From contig PLUW01000116.1 in the NCBI GenBank assembly GCA_003162935.1, positions 1-57,059 on the forward strand: a stretch of DNA of 57,059 nucleotides, read 5' to 3'. This stretch comes from Acidobacteriaceae bacterium. GTDB taxonomy: Bacteria; Acidobacteriota; Terriglobia; Terriglobales; Acidobacteriaceae. Below the pieces are notes generated by a model. The model saw nothing but the letters and a program-made list of their open reading frames with translations, ran no database searches and was not told where the DNA came from. Every line of letters begins with the position of its first letter. Positions within the stretch are counted from its first letter, which is position 1. Positions 24,865 through 33,376 of this stretch are shown here, piece after piece. The translations under genes were made by a program, and so were the position numbers.

Positions 24865-24870
24865 TATAAT
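24865..24870 (+). promoter_or_regulatory. -10 box (TATAAT), leaderless arrangement
   Basis: A perfect TATAAT ends 6 nt before ATG 24877. Transcription would begin at or next to the start codon. Confidence 0.5.
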
Positions 24871-24876
24871 TCACAT

Positions 24877-25566
24877 ATGCAAAAGGCTGGGTTGCGGGAA
24901 TTACGCTGTGCGCCGATGGCGCGGGGCGGAGTGGTGTGCGCTTTTATATTGCTCGGTTGCCTGGGCGCGATTGCGGCGAAGGAATTTGTCATGCCAAGGG
25001 CGCAGTCCGCGCGCACGTATCCGGCGCACGACGAGCATCCTTTGGAGAAGGTCACGGTCGCAGTCGATCCGTACGACGTCGAGGACAAGGCTTCGATCTT
25101 CAGCGTCAACTATCGCAACAACGGCTACATGCCGGTCTTCTTCGTCATCACGAATGACGGCGATCAGCCTGTTTCTCTGGTGGACATGAAGGCGCAGTTG
25201 AATACCAAAGATCGCAGCAAGCTCTACCCCGCTTCCATGGACGACCTGCTGCGGCGGCTGTCGCATCCAACGCGAAATGACCGGCAGAATACGCTGCCGA
25301 TTCCGCTGCCGAAAAAAGAGGTCAAGGGCGGCGTCAGCCGCAAGACATGGGACGAGATCGAGGCGGCGCAGTTTGGCGCCAAGGCCGTGGAACCGCACTC
25401 CTCGGTGCGCGGCTTTCTGTTTTTCGATGTGCAGGATATCTCGAATCCGCTGGCCGGCGCCAGCTTCTTTCTGATGGGAGTGCAGGACGCGAAGGGTACT
25501 GAGCTGATGTATTTTGAAATTCCGATGGAGAAGTATTTGAGCGCGCCGGAAGTGAAGAAGCCGTAG
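24877..25566 (+). CDS. exported protein of unknown function
   Basis: A 230-residue protein. ATG 24877 is preferred over the frame opening at 24796 because a TATAAT lies 6 nt upstream. A membrane or signal segment (VVCAFILLGCLGAIAAKEF) is followed by a beta-rich domain with VTVAVDPYDVEDKASIFSVN, YMPVFFVITNDGDQPVSLVD and VEPHSSVRGFLFFDVQDISN, resembling an immunoglobulin-like or DUF4352-type extracellular fold. I cannot name the family. It is divergent from waaA and followed by gatB. Periplasmic or lipid-anchored location is likely from the N-terminus. Confidence 0.8.
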   Translation: MQKAGLRELRCAPMARGGVVCAFILLGCLGAIAAKEFVMPRAQSARTYPAHDEHPLEKVTVAVDPYDVEDKASIFSVNYRNNGYMPVFFVITNDGDQPVSLVDMKAQLNTKDRSKLYPASMDDLLRRLSHPTRNDRQNTLPIPLPKKEVKGGVSRKTWDEIEAAQFGAKAVEPHSSVRGFLFFDVQDISNPLAGASFFLMGVQDAKGTELMYFEIPMEKYLSAPEVKKP

Positions 25567-25679
25567 CGCGGCGTCGTAGCGTGAAATGCCGTCGCGTCCC
25601 TGGTAGTTCCTGCGAGAGTGCGAATCGCTGCCGGCACGCGAACAAGAGTGTCCGCGCTACACGGGTATCGTATCCAATT

Positions 25680-25685
25680 TATAAT
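25680..25685 (+). promoter_or_regulatory. -10 box (TATAAT) of gatB
   Basis: A TATAAT ends 8 nt before the gatB ATG, so the transcript would have essentially no leader. Confidence 0.5.
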
Positions 25686-25693
25686 TTGCTGAT

Positions 25694-27172
25694 ATGGCTT
25701 CCACTCCTACAGTTTCCGGAGACATTCTCGCGAAATACGAGCCGGTTATTGGACTCGAAGTCCACGTACAGCTGCTGACCGCGTCGAAAATCTTTTGTTC
25801 GTGCTCGACGCGGTTTGGCGATTCTCCGAATACGAATGTGTGTCCAGTTTGTCTGGGACTTCCCGGCGCTTTGCCGGTGCTCAACCGGAAAGCGGTGGAA
25901 TTCGCGGCGTTGGCGGCGATGGCGTTGGAGTGCCGCGTCAATCGAGTCTCTATCTTTGCCCGGAAGAATTATTTTTATCCCGACCTGCCGAAGGGGTACC
26001 AGATTTCGCAGTATGACAAGCCGCTGGCGGAGTTTGGATTTATCGACATCGATGTGAATGGGGGCAAGAAGAAAATCGGCATTACGCGTTTGCACCTGGA
26101 AGAAGACGCGGGCAAAAGCCTGCACGAGGGGTTTGCCGATTCCGCGCACAAGACGGCGATTGATTTGAACCGGACCGGCGTGCCGCTGGCCGAAATCGTC
26201 AGCGAGCCGGACATGCGATCGGCGGAGGAAGCTTACGAATATCTCACGCGGCTCAAGGAAATCATCCTTTATACGGGTGTCAGCGATTGCAACATGGAGG
26301 AGGGTTCGTTGCGCTGCGACGCAAATATCAGCGTGCGGCCGCGGGGGCAGAAGGAATTTGGGACGAAGACGGAAGTTAAGAACGTCAATTCGTTTCGCTT
26401 CGTCAAGCAGGCGCTGGAGTATGAAATCGAGCGGCACATCGAAGTCCTCGAATCGGGCGGCAAGATCGCGCAGGAATCGCGGCTCTATAACTCACACGAA
26501 GGCCGGACTTACGGTATGCGCTCGAAAGAGCAGGCGCACGACTACCGGTATTTTCCAGAGCCGGATTTGCTTCCGTTGGTGGTGGATGAAAAATGGCAAG
26601 CTGCGATTCGCGCGAGTTTGCCGGAGCTTCCCGAAGCGCGCCGCCAGCGCATGATCAAGGAGTATGGCATCACGGCCGGCGATGCCCACACGCTGACTTT
26701 GACGCGGGCGATGGCCGATCAGTTCGAGTCGGCGGCGCGCGGGGCGAAAAATCCCAAGCGCGTTGCGAACCTTGTGCAGAGTGAATTGCTGGGACGGCTG
26801 AAGGCTCAGGGGCTGGAGTTGGATCAGTCGCCAATTTCGATGGCGGGAGTTACGACCTCGGCCGATCTGGTCGAGTCGGGTGCGATATCCGGGAAAATGC
26901 TGAAGGATCTATATGACCTTTGCTTCGATCGCGCGCAGGACTTCGCTGCCGTTTATGAAGCCGAGGGGCGTCCCGAGCAATCGCGGGACACGTCTTCTTT
27001 GGAGAAACTTGCAGATGAGTTGATCGCGGCGAATCCGAAACAGGTGGAGCAATATCGGGCGGGCAAGAAAACCATGATCGGATTTTTCGTCGGCCAGGTG
27101 ATGAAGGCGTCGAAGGGGCAGGCGAATCCGCAGTTGGTGAATGAGATTTTGACGAAGAAGCTGGAAGGGTGA
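25694..27172 (+). CDS. gatB: aspartyl/glutamyl-tRNA amidotransferase subunit B
   Basis: Part of GatCAB, which converts Glu-tRNA-Gln (and Asp-tRNA-Asn) to the amide form. Subunit B carries the kinase/transamidation site. It begins with YEPVIGLEVHVQLLTASKIF, then the zinc cysteines CSCS and CPVCLGLPGALPVLN, FYPDLPKGYQISQYDKP, and DCNMEEGSLRCDANISVRP. A helical tail domain (GatB/YqeY type, about 345-490) ends KLEG. The length of 492 is usual. gatA and gatC are not adjacent. The inverted repeat that follows probably separates it from the converging foldase gene. Confidence 0.97.
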   Translation: MASTPTVSGDILAKYEPVIGLEVHVQLLTASKIFCSCSTRFGDSPNTNVCPVCLGLPGALPVLNRKAVEFAALAAMALECRVNRVSIFARKNYFYPDLPKGYQISQYDKPLAEFGFIDIDVNGGKKKIGITRLHLEEDAGKSLHEGFADSAHKTAIDLNRTGVPLAEIVSEPDMRSAEEAYEYLTRLKEIILYTGVSDCNMEEGSLRCDANISVRPRGQKEFGTKTEVKNVNSFRFVKQALEYEIERHIEVLESGGKIAQESRLYNSHEGRTYGMRSKEQAHDYRYFPEPDLLPLVVDEKWQAAIRASLPELPEARRQRMIKEYGITAGDAHTLTLTRAMADQFESAARGAKNPKRVANLVQSELLGRLKAQGLELDQSPISMAGVTTSADLVESGAISGKMLKDLYDLCFDRAQDFAAVYEAEGRPEQSRDTSSLEKLADELIAANPKQVEQYRAGKKTMIGFFVGQVMKASKGQANPQLVNEILTKKLEG

Positions 27173-27178
27173 AAACGA

Positions 27179-27276
27179 AGGTCAGAGGTGAGAGGTCAGA
27201 TTGCAGAAGTAAAACCCCAAGGGATATGTTTTTGTTTTTACCTCTGCAATCTGACCTATCACCTCTGACCTGACCT
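27179..27276. repeat. inverted repeat, GAGGTCAG/GCAGAGGT family, copy 2
   Basis: The left arm 27179-27214 and right arm 27235-27276 are near-perfect inverses of about 36 bp, with a 20-bp loop, built from GAGGTCAG and TTGCAGA words. It lies between converging gatB and the foldase gene and contains the stop codon of the latter. It is long enough to act as a bidirectional transcription stop. Confidence 0.85.
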
Positions 27277-28354
27277 ATTTCGCGGCTCCCAAATTCTTCA
27301 ACACTTCGTCGGCGTAGTAATTCGTGACTTTGGCGTCGTCGCGCAGGCTCTCGTAATATGCGGCTTTCAGCAACTGCTCGCGGCGATCGCGCAATTGCTG
27401 GCGGATGGCTTGCTGCACGCGTGGGTCGTTTAAGTCCCTTTGGCCTGCCGGCTCCTTCGCAATCAGCTTGACGATCATGTACGCGCCGGGCTGATGCGTG
27501 GCCGGGTTGATAATCGGAATCACGGGCGTGTACTGGCCGGGTTTTAGCTTCATGACGGCGTCGCGAGTGGCCGGGTCGGCGGTTTTGAGCGCGGATTCGG
27601 GGGCCATCCCCAAGTCGCCGCCGTTGTTGCTGGTCTCCGGATCCTCGGAATAATTCATGGCCAGGGTGGCGAAGTCGTCGCCGCTATCGAGGTGGTTGGC
27701 GATCATCTCGATTTTCTTGTGCGCTTCGGCCTCGTTCTGCGCCTTGCTGTTCTGGAGGTTATGAACCTGGGGATTCGCGATTCCAGAAACCATGATCTTG
27801 GCCAGGTGGTATTGGGCTTCGATCAGGTTGAACTCGGCCTTGTGTTCGTTGTAATAATTGCTCACGTCCTGGTCGGTGATATTGATGCGCGAGGTGATTT
27901 CCTTGTTCAGCACCTTGTCGCGGGTGAGGGAGCGGCGCAGGTCGCGCTTGAAGTCGTCGAGCGAGATTTTCTTGTCCTGCAGGCGCTTGTTGAATTCCTC
28001 GGCGGTGTAGGGGGACTTGATTTCGTTGAGCTTGCGATCCACTTCTTCGTCGGTGGCCAGCAAACCGAGCTTTTCGGCGCGCTGCATCAGGATTTCAGTT
28101 TCAATCAGCTCGTTGAGGATGCTGAGGCGAAGGCTCACCGCCTGCTCGCCGGCCGGCTGCTGATCGGAGCCGGCCGTCTGGTTGGCGTAATACTTATCGA
28201 CTTCCGTGCGATAGATCTTGTGTCCGTTGACCGAAGCCATCACGTCGCCGACGGTAGTTGGCCGGGCACATGCCGCCAGCGCAAGCAACAGAAGGGCGGC
28301 GACCGCGAGCAGGCCAGCGTGTTTCAAGCAATTACGATTCTTCAAAGCTTTCAT
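27275..28354 (-). CDS. SurA/PpiC-type peptidyl-prolyl isomerase lipoprotein
   Basis: A periplasmic foldase for outer-membrane or exported proteins. ATG 28354 gives MKALKNRNCLKHAGLLAV with a lipobox LALAAC (Cys about 28); the frame can also start 24 nt upstream. A SurA-like N-domain (VMASVNGHKIYRTEVDKYYA to about 200, with ILNELIETEILMQRAEKLG) is followed by a parvulin-like rotamase domain (HLAKIMVSG...FATLAMNYSEDPETSNNGGD...GQYTPVI). A charged C-terminal helix follows. It sits beside a DsbA-like gene and two genes from lptD, consistent with envelope biogenesis. Confidence 0.9.
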   Translation of the reverse strand: MKALKNRNCLKHAGLLAVAALLLLALAACARPTTVGDVMASVNGHKIYRTEVDKYYANQTAGSDQQPAGEQAVSLRLSILNELIETEILMQRAEKLGLLATDEEVDRKLNEIKSPYTAEEFNKRLQDKKISLDDFKRDLRRSLTRDKVLNKEITSRINITDQDVSNYYNEHKAEFNLIEAQYHLAKIMVSGIANPQVHNLQNSKAQNEAEAHKKIEMIANHLDSGDDFATLAMNYSEDPETSNNGGDLGMAPESALKTADPATRDAVMKLKPGQYTPVIPIINPATHQPGAYMIVKLIAKEPAGQRDLNDPRVQQAIRQQLRDRREQLLKAAYYESLRDDAKVTNYYADEVLKNLGAAK

Positions 28355-28386
28355 TCCTCCGCGTCGACGGCGATGCATGCGGTAGA

Positions 28387-28474
28387 GTGCCGTCCCTAGC
28401 GGGACTCGATTTGTCCCGCTTCTGCCTTCCCGGCACTTACGAGCCGGGCTTTCTTGTTCCGCTGCTGCGCGGCT
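28387..28474 (+). repeat. triple-hairpin intergenic element, copy 4
   Basis: The same three-stem order: GTGCCGTCCCTAGCGGGAC, CCCGGCACTTACGAGCCGGG (imperfect stem), GCTTTCTTGT, CCGCTGCTGCGCGG. It lies between the DsbA-like gene and the foldase gene, both on the - strand. Confidence 0.85.
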
Positions 28475-28524
28475 GTAAGCCTTGTCCTCCCGAAATCGAT
28501 TGCGATTCGGAGAGCGATGTCAAC

Positions 28525-29502
28525 TTACTTCGATGGCGCAGTTGCTTCCGTGGCCGGCTTGTGGTCGGGCGGGGCCACACCGGCGTCCTTCAATGCCTGG
28601 TCGAGCGCGAGCCGCACGTCCTCGGCGGGCACGGCTCCATCCAGTTTCTGTCCGTTCACGAAGATCACGGGAGTCGCTTCCACTCCCACCGTTTCCCCTT
28701 CACGCATCGAGGCGCGCACAGCTTGCTCATCCTGAGCCTTGAGACATGCCTGCAGCTTCGGAACGTCGAGATTATGTTTCTCAGCCTGCAAGCTGGCGAG
28801 TTTATCGAGTTCCGCATTCTGCCCGTCGCGGCCACGTTCACTGCCGACGGCACGCTGATTGGCGTGCAGGTAATCGGCATAATCCCAGTAGGCGTCGTTG
28901 TTCTGCGCGCTCAGGCAATTGGCGTCGATGGCGGCGTGCATCGCCCAGGGGTGAATTTCTTCGATCGGGTAATCCTTATAGATGAAAACGACGCGATCCC
29001 CGTATTCCTTCAGCAGTCCGGGGAAAAGCTCCTGGTGCATGCGGGAACAGAACGGGCACTCGAAGTCGTCGTAGCTGACGACTTTCACTTTGGCATCCTT
29101 GTTGCCGCGCGCCGGTCGCCCGCTAACGTCGATCTTCTTCATGATCTCCGTATAGGGATCGCTGGTCAGATCGAACTTGGTGGTGCGCATGAGCGTCTTA
29201 TGGTCATGGGAAAGTAGGAAGTCGAATTCCTGTTTCTTATTGGGCCCAACAAAGGAGACGTTCAGCGCGTCATAATTCGCAAACTCGCTCGACCGGAGCG
29301 GCCCGACGACCACTTTCACGCTGGCCGGGAGGGAATAGTACGCCCGAACCTGCCGCTCGACCGCGTGCACGATATCCGGCGGAGGGGGAGGCGCGGCGCC
29401 CGAATTCGCCGAGGGTGGGGACTGGGCCGAGCAGCCGAGACAGATCAGCAAGAGAGACAGGAACGCGCGCCGCACAATCATCAATCGAAACCACCTGAAC
29501 AT
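28525..29502 (-). CDS. DsbA-like thioredoxin-fold protein
   Basis: A 325-residue exported thiol-disulfide protein. The N-terminus RRAFLSLLLICLGCSAQSPP is a signal with a lipobox-like LGC. The first domain (about 40-130) is unassigned. The DsbA/thioredoxin domain has the active site DFECPFCSRMHQELFPGLL (CPFC), YKDYPIEEIHPWAMHAA, and the cis-Pro loop GVEATPVIFVNGQKLDG. This architecture matches the DsbA-family proteins used to oxidise or carry reducing power in the periplasm. The C-terminus is disordered (PPDHKPATEATAPSK). Likely in one unit with the foldase gene. Confidence 0.9.
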   Translation of the reverse strand: MFRWFRLMIVRRAFLSLLLICLGCSAQSPPSANSGAAPPPPPDIVHAVERQVRAYYSLPASVKVVVGPLRSSEFANYDALNVSFVGPNKKQEFDFLLSHDHKTLMRTTKFDLTSDPYTEIMKKIDVSGRPARGNKDAKVKVVSYDDFECPFCSRMHQELFPGLLKEYGDRVVFIYKDYPIEEIHPWAMHAAIDANCLSAQNNDAYWDYADYLHANQRAVGSERGRDGQNAELDKLASLQAEKHNLDVPKLQACLKAQDEQAVRASMREGETVGVEATPVIFVNGQKLDGAVPAEDVRLALDQALKDAGVAPPDHKPATEATAPSK

Positions 29503-29591
29503 GAGCTAGACGCTGATTATCTCATGGCGGCAGGCCTTGCGCCGGGCACTAGCAGGCTGCGGAAAGTGTTTGTCCGGCGCGGCATTCCCCC

Positions 29592-29691
29592 AGCGGCTGG
29601 AAGCCGCTATTGATTCCGCGGCAGTTACGGCACGAGTGGAACTCGTGCCCTTCCCAAAACGTGCTTGAGGCGGGGTTTTTTCCGCAAGCAC
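29592..29691. repeat. palindrome cluster between the DsbA-like gene and larE
   Basis: Stems AGCGGCT/AGCCGCT (29592-29598 with 29602-29608), GGCACGAGT/ACTCGTGCC (29629-29637 with 29641-29649) and GTGCTTG/CAAGCAC (29661-29667 with 29685-29691) stand in a row. No ORF is visible. They resemble the double palindrome at 5056-5096 in layout, not in sequence. Confidence 0.6.
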
Positions 29692-29692
29692 G

Positions 29693-30550
29693 CTACGGGA
29701 GCTTGCCGCGCAGCAACTCTTCGGCGGTCAGCAGTTGGTTCATCGAGCCGGAGCGGAACCCCTCCAGGTCGAGTGTGACGAACTTGAATCCCAGAGCTTT
29801 GAAGACGGCGGTGAACTCGCGGGCCATGTCGGCGGACAAGGCGCGAGGGAGTTCTTCGGGGGCAATCTCGATGCGTACGATTTCGCCGTGATGGCGCACG
29901 CGAAACTGGCGGAAGCCGAGGGCGCGCAACGCGTCTTCGCCGCGCTCGATCACGCTCAATGCTTCCGGGGTAACGGCGCGGCCATATTCCATGCGCGAGG
30001 AAAGACAGGCGGAGGCGGGTTTATCCCACACCCGCAGATCCGCCTGCCTTGCCAAATGCCGAATTTCCGCTTTGGTCAGGCGGGCTTCCAGCAGAGGGGC
30101 GAGAACGCGATGTTGGCGCGCGGCCTGCTGACCGGGGCGAAAATCGCCCTCGTCGTCGGCGTTGACTCCGTAGGCGATGGCGTCGAATTCGTGGGCCTCG
30201 CGGTAACGTTCGAGGACGGTGAACAGTTCATCTTTGCAATGGAAACAGCGCATGGCATCGTTGCGGATGTAGGCGGGGTTTTCCAGTTCCTGCGTTTCCA
30301 CCACTTCGACGGGGATTCCGCGCTCACGCGCGAAGGCGAGTGCGTCTTCGAGGTGGTTTCGCGCCAGGCTGGCGGAATCGGCAATCACGGCGCACATCTG
30401 GGCGCCGAGCGCTTGATGCGCGGCGAAGGCGAGAAAAGCGGAGTCCACGCCGCCGGAGTAGGCGACGATGAGGCGACCGCTGCCAGCGAGGATCTGGCGC
30501 AGGCGGTCGGCTTTCTCATCGAGCGTGGGCGCTGTGTTCAGAATCTCCAT
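29693..30550 (-). CDS. larE: ATP-dependent sacrificial sulfur transferase LarE
   Basis: Adds sulfur, taken from its own cysteine, to the pyridinium dinucleotide precursor of the nickel-pincer cofactor of lactate racemase-type enzymes. The PP-loop motif LIVAYSGGVDSAFLAFAAH lies near residues 27-45, followed by ADSASLARNHLEDALAFARE and the cysteine-bearing RCFHCKDELF. The 285-residue length is right. larA, larB and larC are not in this window, so the target enzyme is elsewhere or different. The 3' side faces a palindrome cluster; the start is 28 nt from the lptD 3' end. Confidence 0.92.
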   Translation of the reverse strand: MEILNTAPTLDEKADRLRQILAGSGRLIVAYSGGVDSAFLAFAAHQALGAQMCAVIADSASLARNHLEDALAFARERGIPVEVVETQELENPAYIRNDAMRCFHCKDELFTVLERYREAHEFDAIAYGVNADDEGDFRPGQQAARQHRVLAPLLEARLTKAEIRHLARQADLRVWDKPASACLSSRMEYGRAVTPEALSVIERGEDALRALGFRQFRVRHHGEIVRIEIAPEELPRALSADMAREFTAVFKALGFKFVTLDLEGFRSGSMNQLLTAEELLRGKLP

Positions 30551-30578
30551 TATCCTCGAAAAGTCTCTTCATACCCGG

Positions 30579-33128
30579 CTAATACAGCCGCTCCTGCCTC
30601 TTGAGGTTGCCGAATGCGCCAATGTTGGCCAGGGTAAAGGAGAAACGGTATTCATTCTCGTTCCGAACGGTTCCCAAGGCGAAGCGGCGGTATTCCAGGC
30701 TCAGGCCGCAACAATCCCAGTTGTAGCTGGTTTGCGCGGTGGCATACTGCAACGAACCGAGGTTCGCGTCGAAACCGAAACTGGTGGCGGCACTGAGGCC
30801 GCGCTTGTTGAGCTGGCCGTAGCCGAGCAGCACGCGGAACTGGTCGAACTTGCAGCCGCTGGCGCTTGTTGTCTGCGCGTGCAGAGCGCAGTTGGTCGAA
30901 TTCTCGCCTGCTGCCGTATCGATGACGCGCAGGAAAGCATCGCCTCCGCCAATGGTAAACGGGCCGTAGTGGTAGTTCACCAGCGCCAGGCTGGAGTTGA
31001 TTTGGCCGGTCCTGATGTCGTAGTCGACGTCCCATTCGGTGTTGGTACGGGGACTGGTTTCAATGCGCAGACGGGAAATGATGGGAGCGAAGCGGCGCTC
31101 GGCATCGAGAAAGGCGACGCCTGTGAAATCCGCGGTGGCCGTAAACACGTTGCGCTGACCGGACACCAGAGCGTTGCCGAAGGTGGGATCGAAAAAATAT
31201 TTCTGTCCGACTTCCCAGCTCAAAACCTCGCGCGGGCCCGAGGCGCAGGTGCCCGTGTTGAGCGCGGGCAGTTCCCAGGGCACGGCACCGACCTGCGGGA
31301 CGCCTCCGATGGTGAGCGTGCTCATGTTCTGCGGGTCGCAGTCTTTTACATTGGGATCCATGTGCCGGGAATAGATACGATTCACGATCGAGTACTCGAC
31401 TTCGTTGGTGTTGGTCAGCACGTCGGCGGCGTCGAAACGCAGAATATCGGCGAAATTATTGACGCCGGTGACATAGTCGTAGCGGATGCGGGGCTCGATC
31501 ACGTGCTTCCATTTGCGTCCCAGCCAGGGATGATCGAAGACGCGCGACAAGGAGGGCGGACGCAACTCGATGGAAGCTTCCAGCGATTTGCGATTCAGAA
31601 TGTCGTCGGCAGCTTTGCCGGTCGCATTGGCGAATGTGGCATTGAACTCCTCGGTGTAAAACGTGTCGCGCAGAATAAGAGCGGGACGGAATGACCATCC
31701 CTGCCATTGCAAAGGCATCGAGAGCGTCGGCGCGAGATCGAATCTGCCCACCAGATCGGCGTTCCGAAGACCCAGCGGCAACTGCGATCCTGCGGGAATT
31801 TCGCGACGCTGCAAGCCTTCGGCGGCGCTCTCGAACGACCAGTACAGGGGCGTGTTGCCCAGTTGCCGCTCCTCGCCGGAGATGAATACGCTGGGCGTGT
31901 GCAAAATCCGGACCAGCTCCGTCTGGGTGATGTAAACCGGGCACACGGTCGGCTCGGTGCTCGGGCTGCAGATATCGAAGTTCTGGTAGCGTTCCGCCAG
32001 GGCATTGAAGTGAAATCCGTTGGTGGTGTTGGAGAGAAAAATCTGCGAGCGCACCTCCGAGTCCACTGCCTGGGAGTAGACGTCGGTGAAGGCGATGCGG
32101 AAAATGAACGAACTCAGATAGTCGATATTGGCGACGCCGCGGAAGGTTCCGAAAGGACGCTCGGCTCGAAAGAGCGCGTCTTCGCCGCCCTGATTCTGCG
32201 GCGGGCTGCCAATGCCGCGGTCCACCATTCCCTGATAGTTGAAATAGAGATAGGACGTGTCGCTGGGCCGGACGCGCAGCTCTCCGCGTTCAAACCAGCC
32301 GCGCTTCGAGAAGTATTCGGCGCCCATGGTAACGTCCGTGCTTCGATTCGGAACCCAGTAAATGGAGTCGCCGACGATCAGGCCTTTTGTCGATGAGTTG
32401 CCGAAACTCGGGATCAGCAGGCCGGTCTGGCGTTGGTCTTTCTGAACGGGGTGGGTGACGAAGGGAAAATAGAATACGGGCATGCCCAACAACTCGAAAT
32501 CGCTGTTGTAGATCTTGGCGGTGCCATCCACTTCGATCCACATGCGCTTGGCGTTGAATCGCCACATGGGATGCGGCAGATCGCAGGTGGTAACCGTTCC
32601 CTGGCGCACCAGATAGTGTTCGGGGCCGTGCTTCTCGACAATTTTTCCGGTGAAGGCGAATGGATTCTGGCTGGTGAGGACGTACCGGGAATAGCGCATG
32701 CGAAATCCGACGGTCCCGATCACGCTATAAAAGGTACCGACCTGGGTGCGGATGTTGTAGGCGCCGTGACTGGATTCGACGTGCTCGTCGTAGGGGCCGC
32801 CGTCGAGCACGACGTGGCCTTCGAGTTCGCTGTCTCCCGTGTCGGCGTGATAGGTGATCTGATCGGCGCGCAGGACGTAGGTGCGATAGTCGATCTCCGC
32901 GTGGCCCCGCAGGTGATAGATGGTTCCTTCTTTTTCCTGTTCGACCGCTCGCATGGTAACCGGGACCTCGGTCTCGCCGGCCGGGGCGGTTGGCAGAGTG
33001 GAAGCGGTTGCGGGAGCACGATCGGGAGCGGCGGCGAGGGGCAGCGTCTGGCTGGTTACTATCGCGGAAGCGAGAAGCAGATGACAGACCCAGGCGGCCG
33101 TGATAAAGATTCGAGAGCGGCTGATCAT
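30579..33128 (-). CDS. lptD: LPS-assembly outer-membrane protein LptD
   Basis: Inserts LPS into the outer leaflet of the outer membrane. ATG 33128 gives MISRSRIFITAAWVCHLLLA, a signal peptide; the frame is open 222 nt further but that part is basic and unlikely. An OstA/LptA-like jellyroll (residues about 55-170: GTIYHLRGHAEIDYRTYVLR, GDSELEGHVVLDGGPYDEHV) is followed by a large beta-barrel ending YRFSFTLANIGAFGNLKRQE, with alternating aromatic strands and a C-terminal aromatic residue. 849 residues is typical. LptE is not visible. Divergent from the RDD gene across about 250 bp. Confidence 0.93.
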   Translation of the reverse strand: MISRSRIFITAAWVCHLLLASAIVTSQTLPLAAAPDRAPATASTLPTAPAGETEVPVTMRAVEQEKEGTIYHLRGHAEIDYRTYVLRADQITYHADTGDSELEGHVVLDGGPYDEHVESSHGAYNIRTQVGTFYSVIGTVGFRMRYSRYVLTSQNPFAFTGKIVEKHGPEHYLVRQGTVTTCDLPHPMWRFNAKRMWIEVDGTAKIYNSDFELLGMPVFYFPFVTHPVQKDQRQTGLLIPSFGNSSTKGLIVGDSIYWVPNRSTDVTMGAEYFSKRGWFERGELRVRPSDTSYLYFNYQGMVDRGIGSPPQNQGGEDALFRAERPFGTFRGVANIDYLSSFIFRIAFTDVYSQAVDSEVRSQIFLSNTTNGFHFNALAERYQNFDICSPSTEPTVCPVYITQTELVRILHTPSVFISGEERQLGNTPLYWSFESAAEGLQRREIPAGSQLPLGLRNADLVGRFDLAPTLSMPLQWQGWSFRPALILRDTFYTEEFNATFANATGKAADDILNRKSLEASIELRPPSLSRVFDHPWLGRKWKHVIEPRIRYDYVTGVNNFADILRFDAADVLTNTNEVEYSIVNRIYSRHMDPNVKDCDPQNMSTLTIGGVPQVGAVPWELPALNTGTCASGPREVLSWEVGQKYFFDPTFGNALVSGQRNVFTATADFTGVAFLDAERRFAPIISRLRIETSPRTNTEWDVDYDIRTGQINSSLALVNYHYGPFTIGGGDAFLRVIDTAAGENSTNCALHAQTTSASGCKFDQFRVLLGYGQLNKRGLSAATSFGFDANLGSLQYATAQTSYNWDCCGLSLEYRRFALGTVRNENEYRFSFTLANIGAFGNLKRQERLY

Positions 33129-33376
33129 TAACAGATGACCATGAACGGGTGACCACCGGCGAGTGATCTGTAAGCGCGCGTTTCGCCAACGGTCTGCCAA
33201 CGGGAATGAGTTGACCTTAGCACGCGAGCGGCAGGCGAAGCAAAGCTGCGCGATTACGGTGCGCGTGTCGGGTGATCCCGGCTTGGTGACTGGCCTGGCT
33301 GCGGCGGTTGGCATTCTTCGCGACTTGCATCCTACGACTTGAGTTGCCATTCACGCGCCGACATAGAGCGGATAAG

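Noticed and set aside
13970-28474. Insertion sequences based on the four repeat copies
   Set aside because: No transposase gene, target duplications or terminal inverted repeats around any copy.
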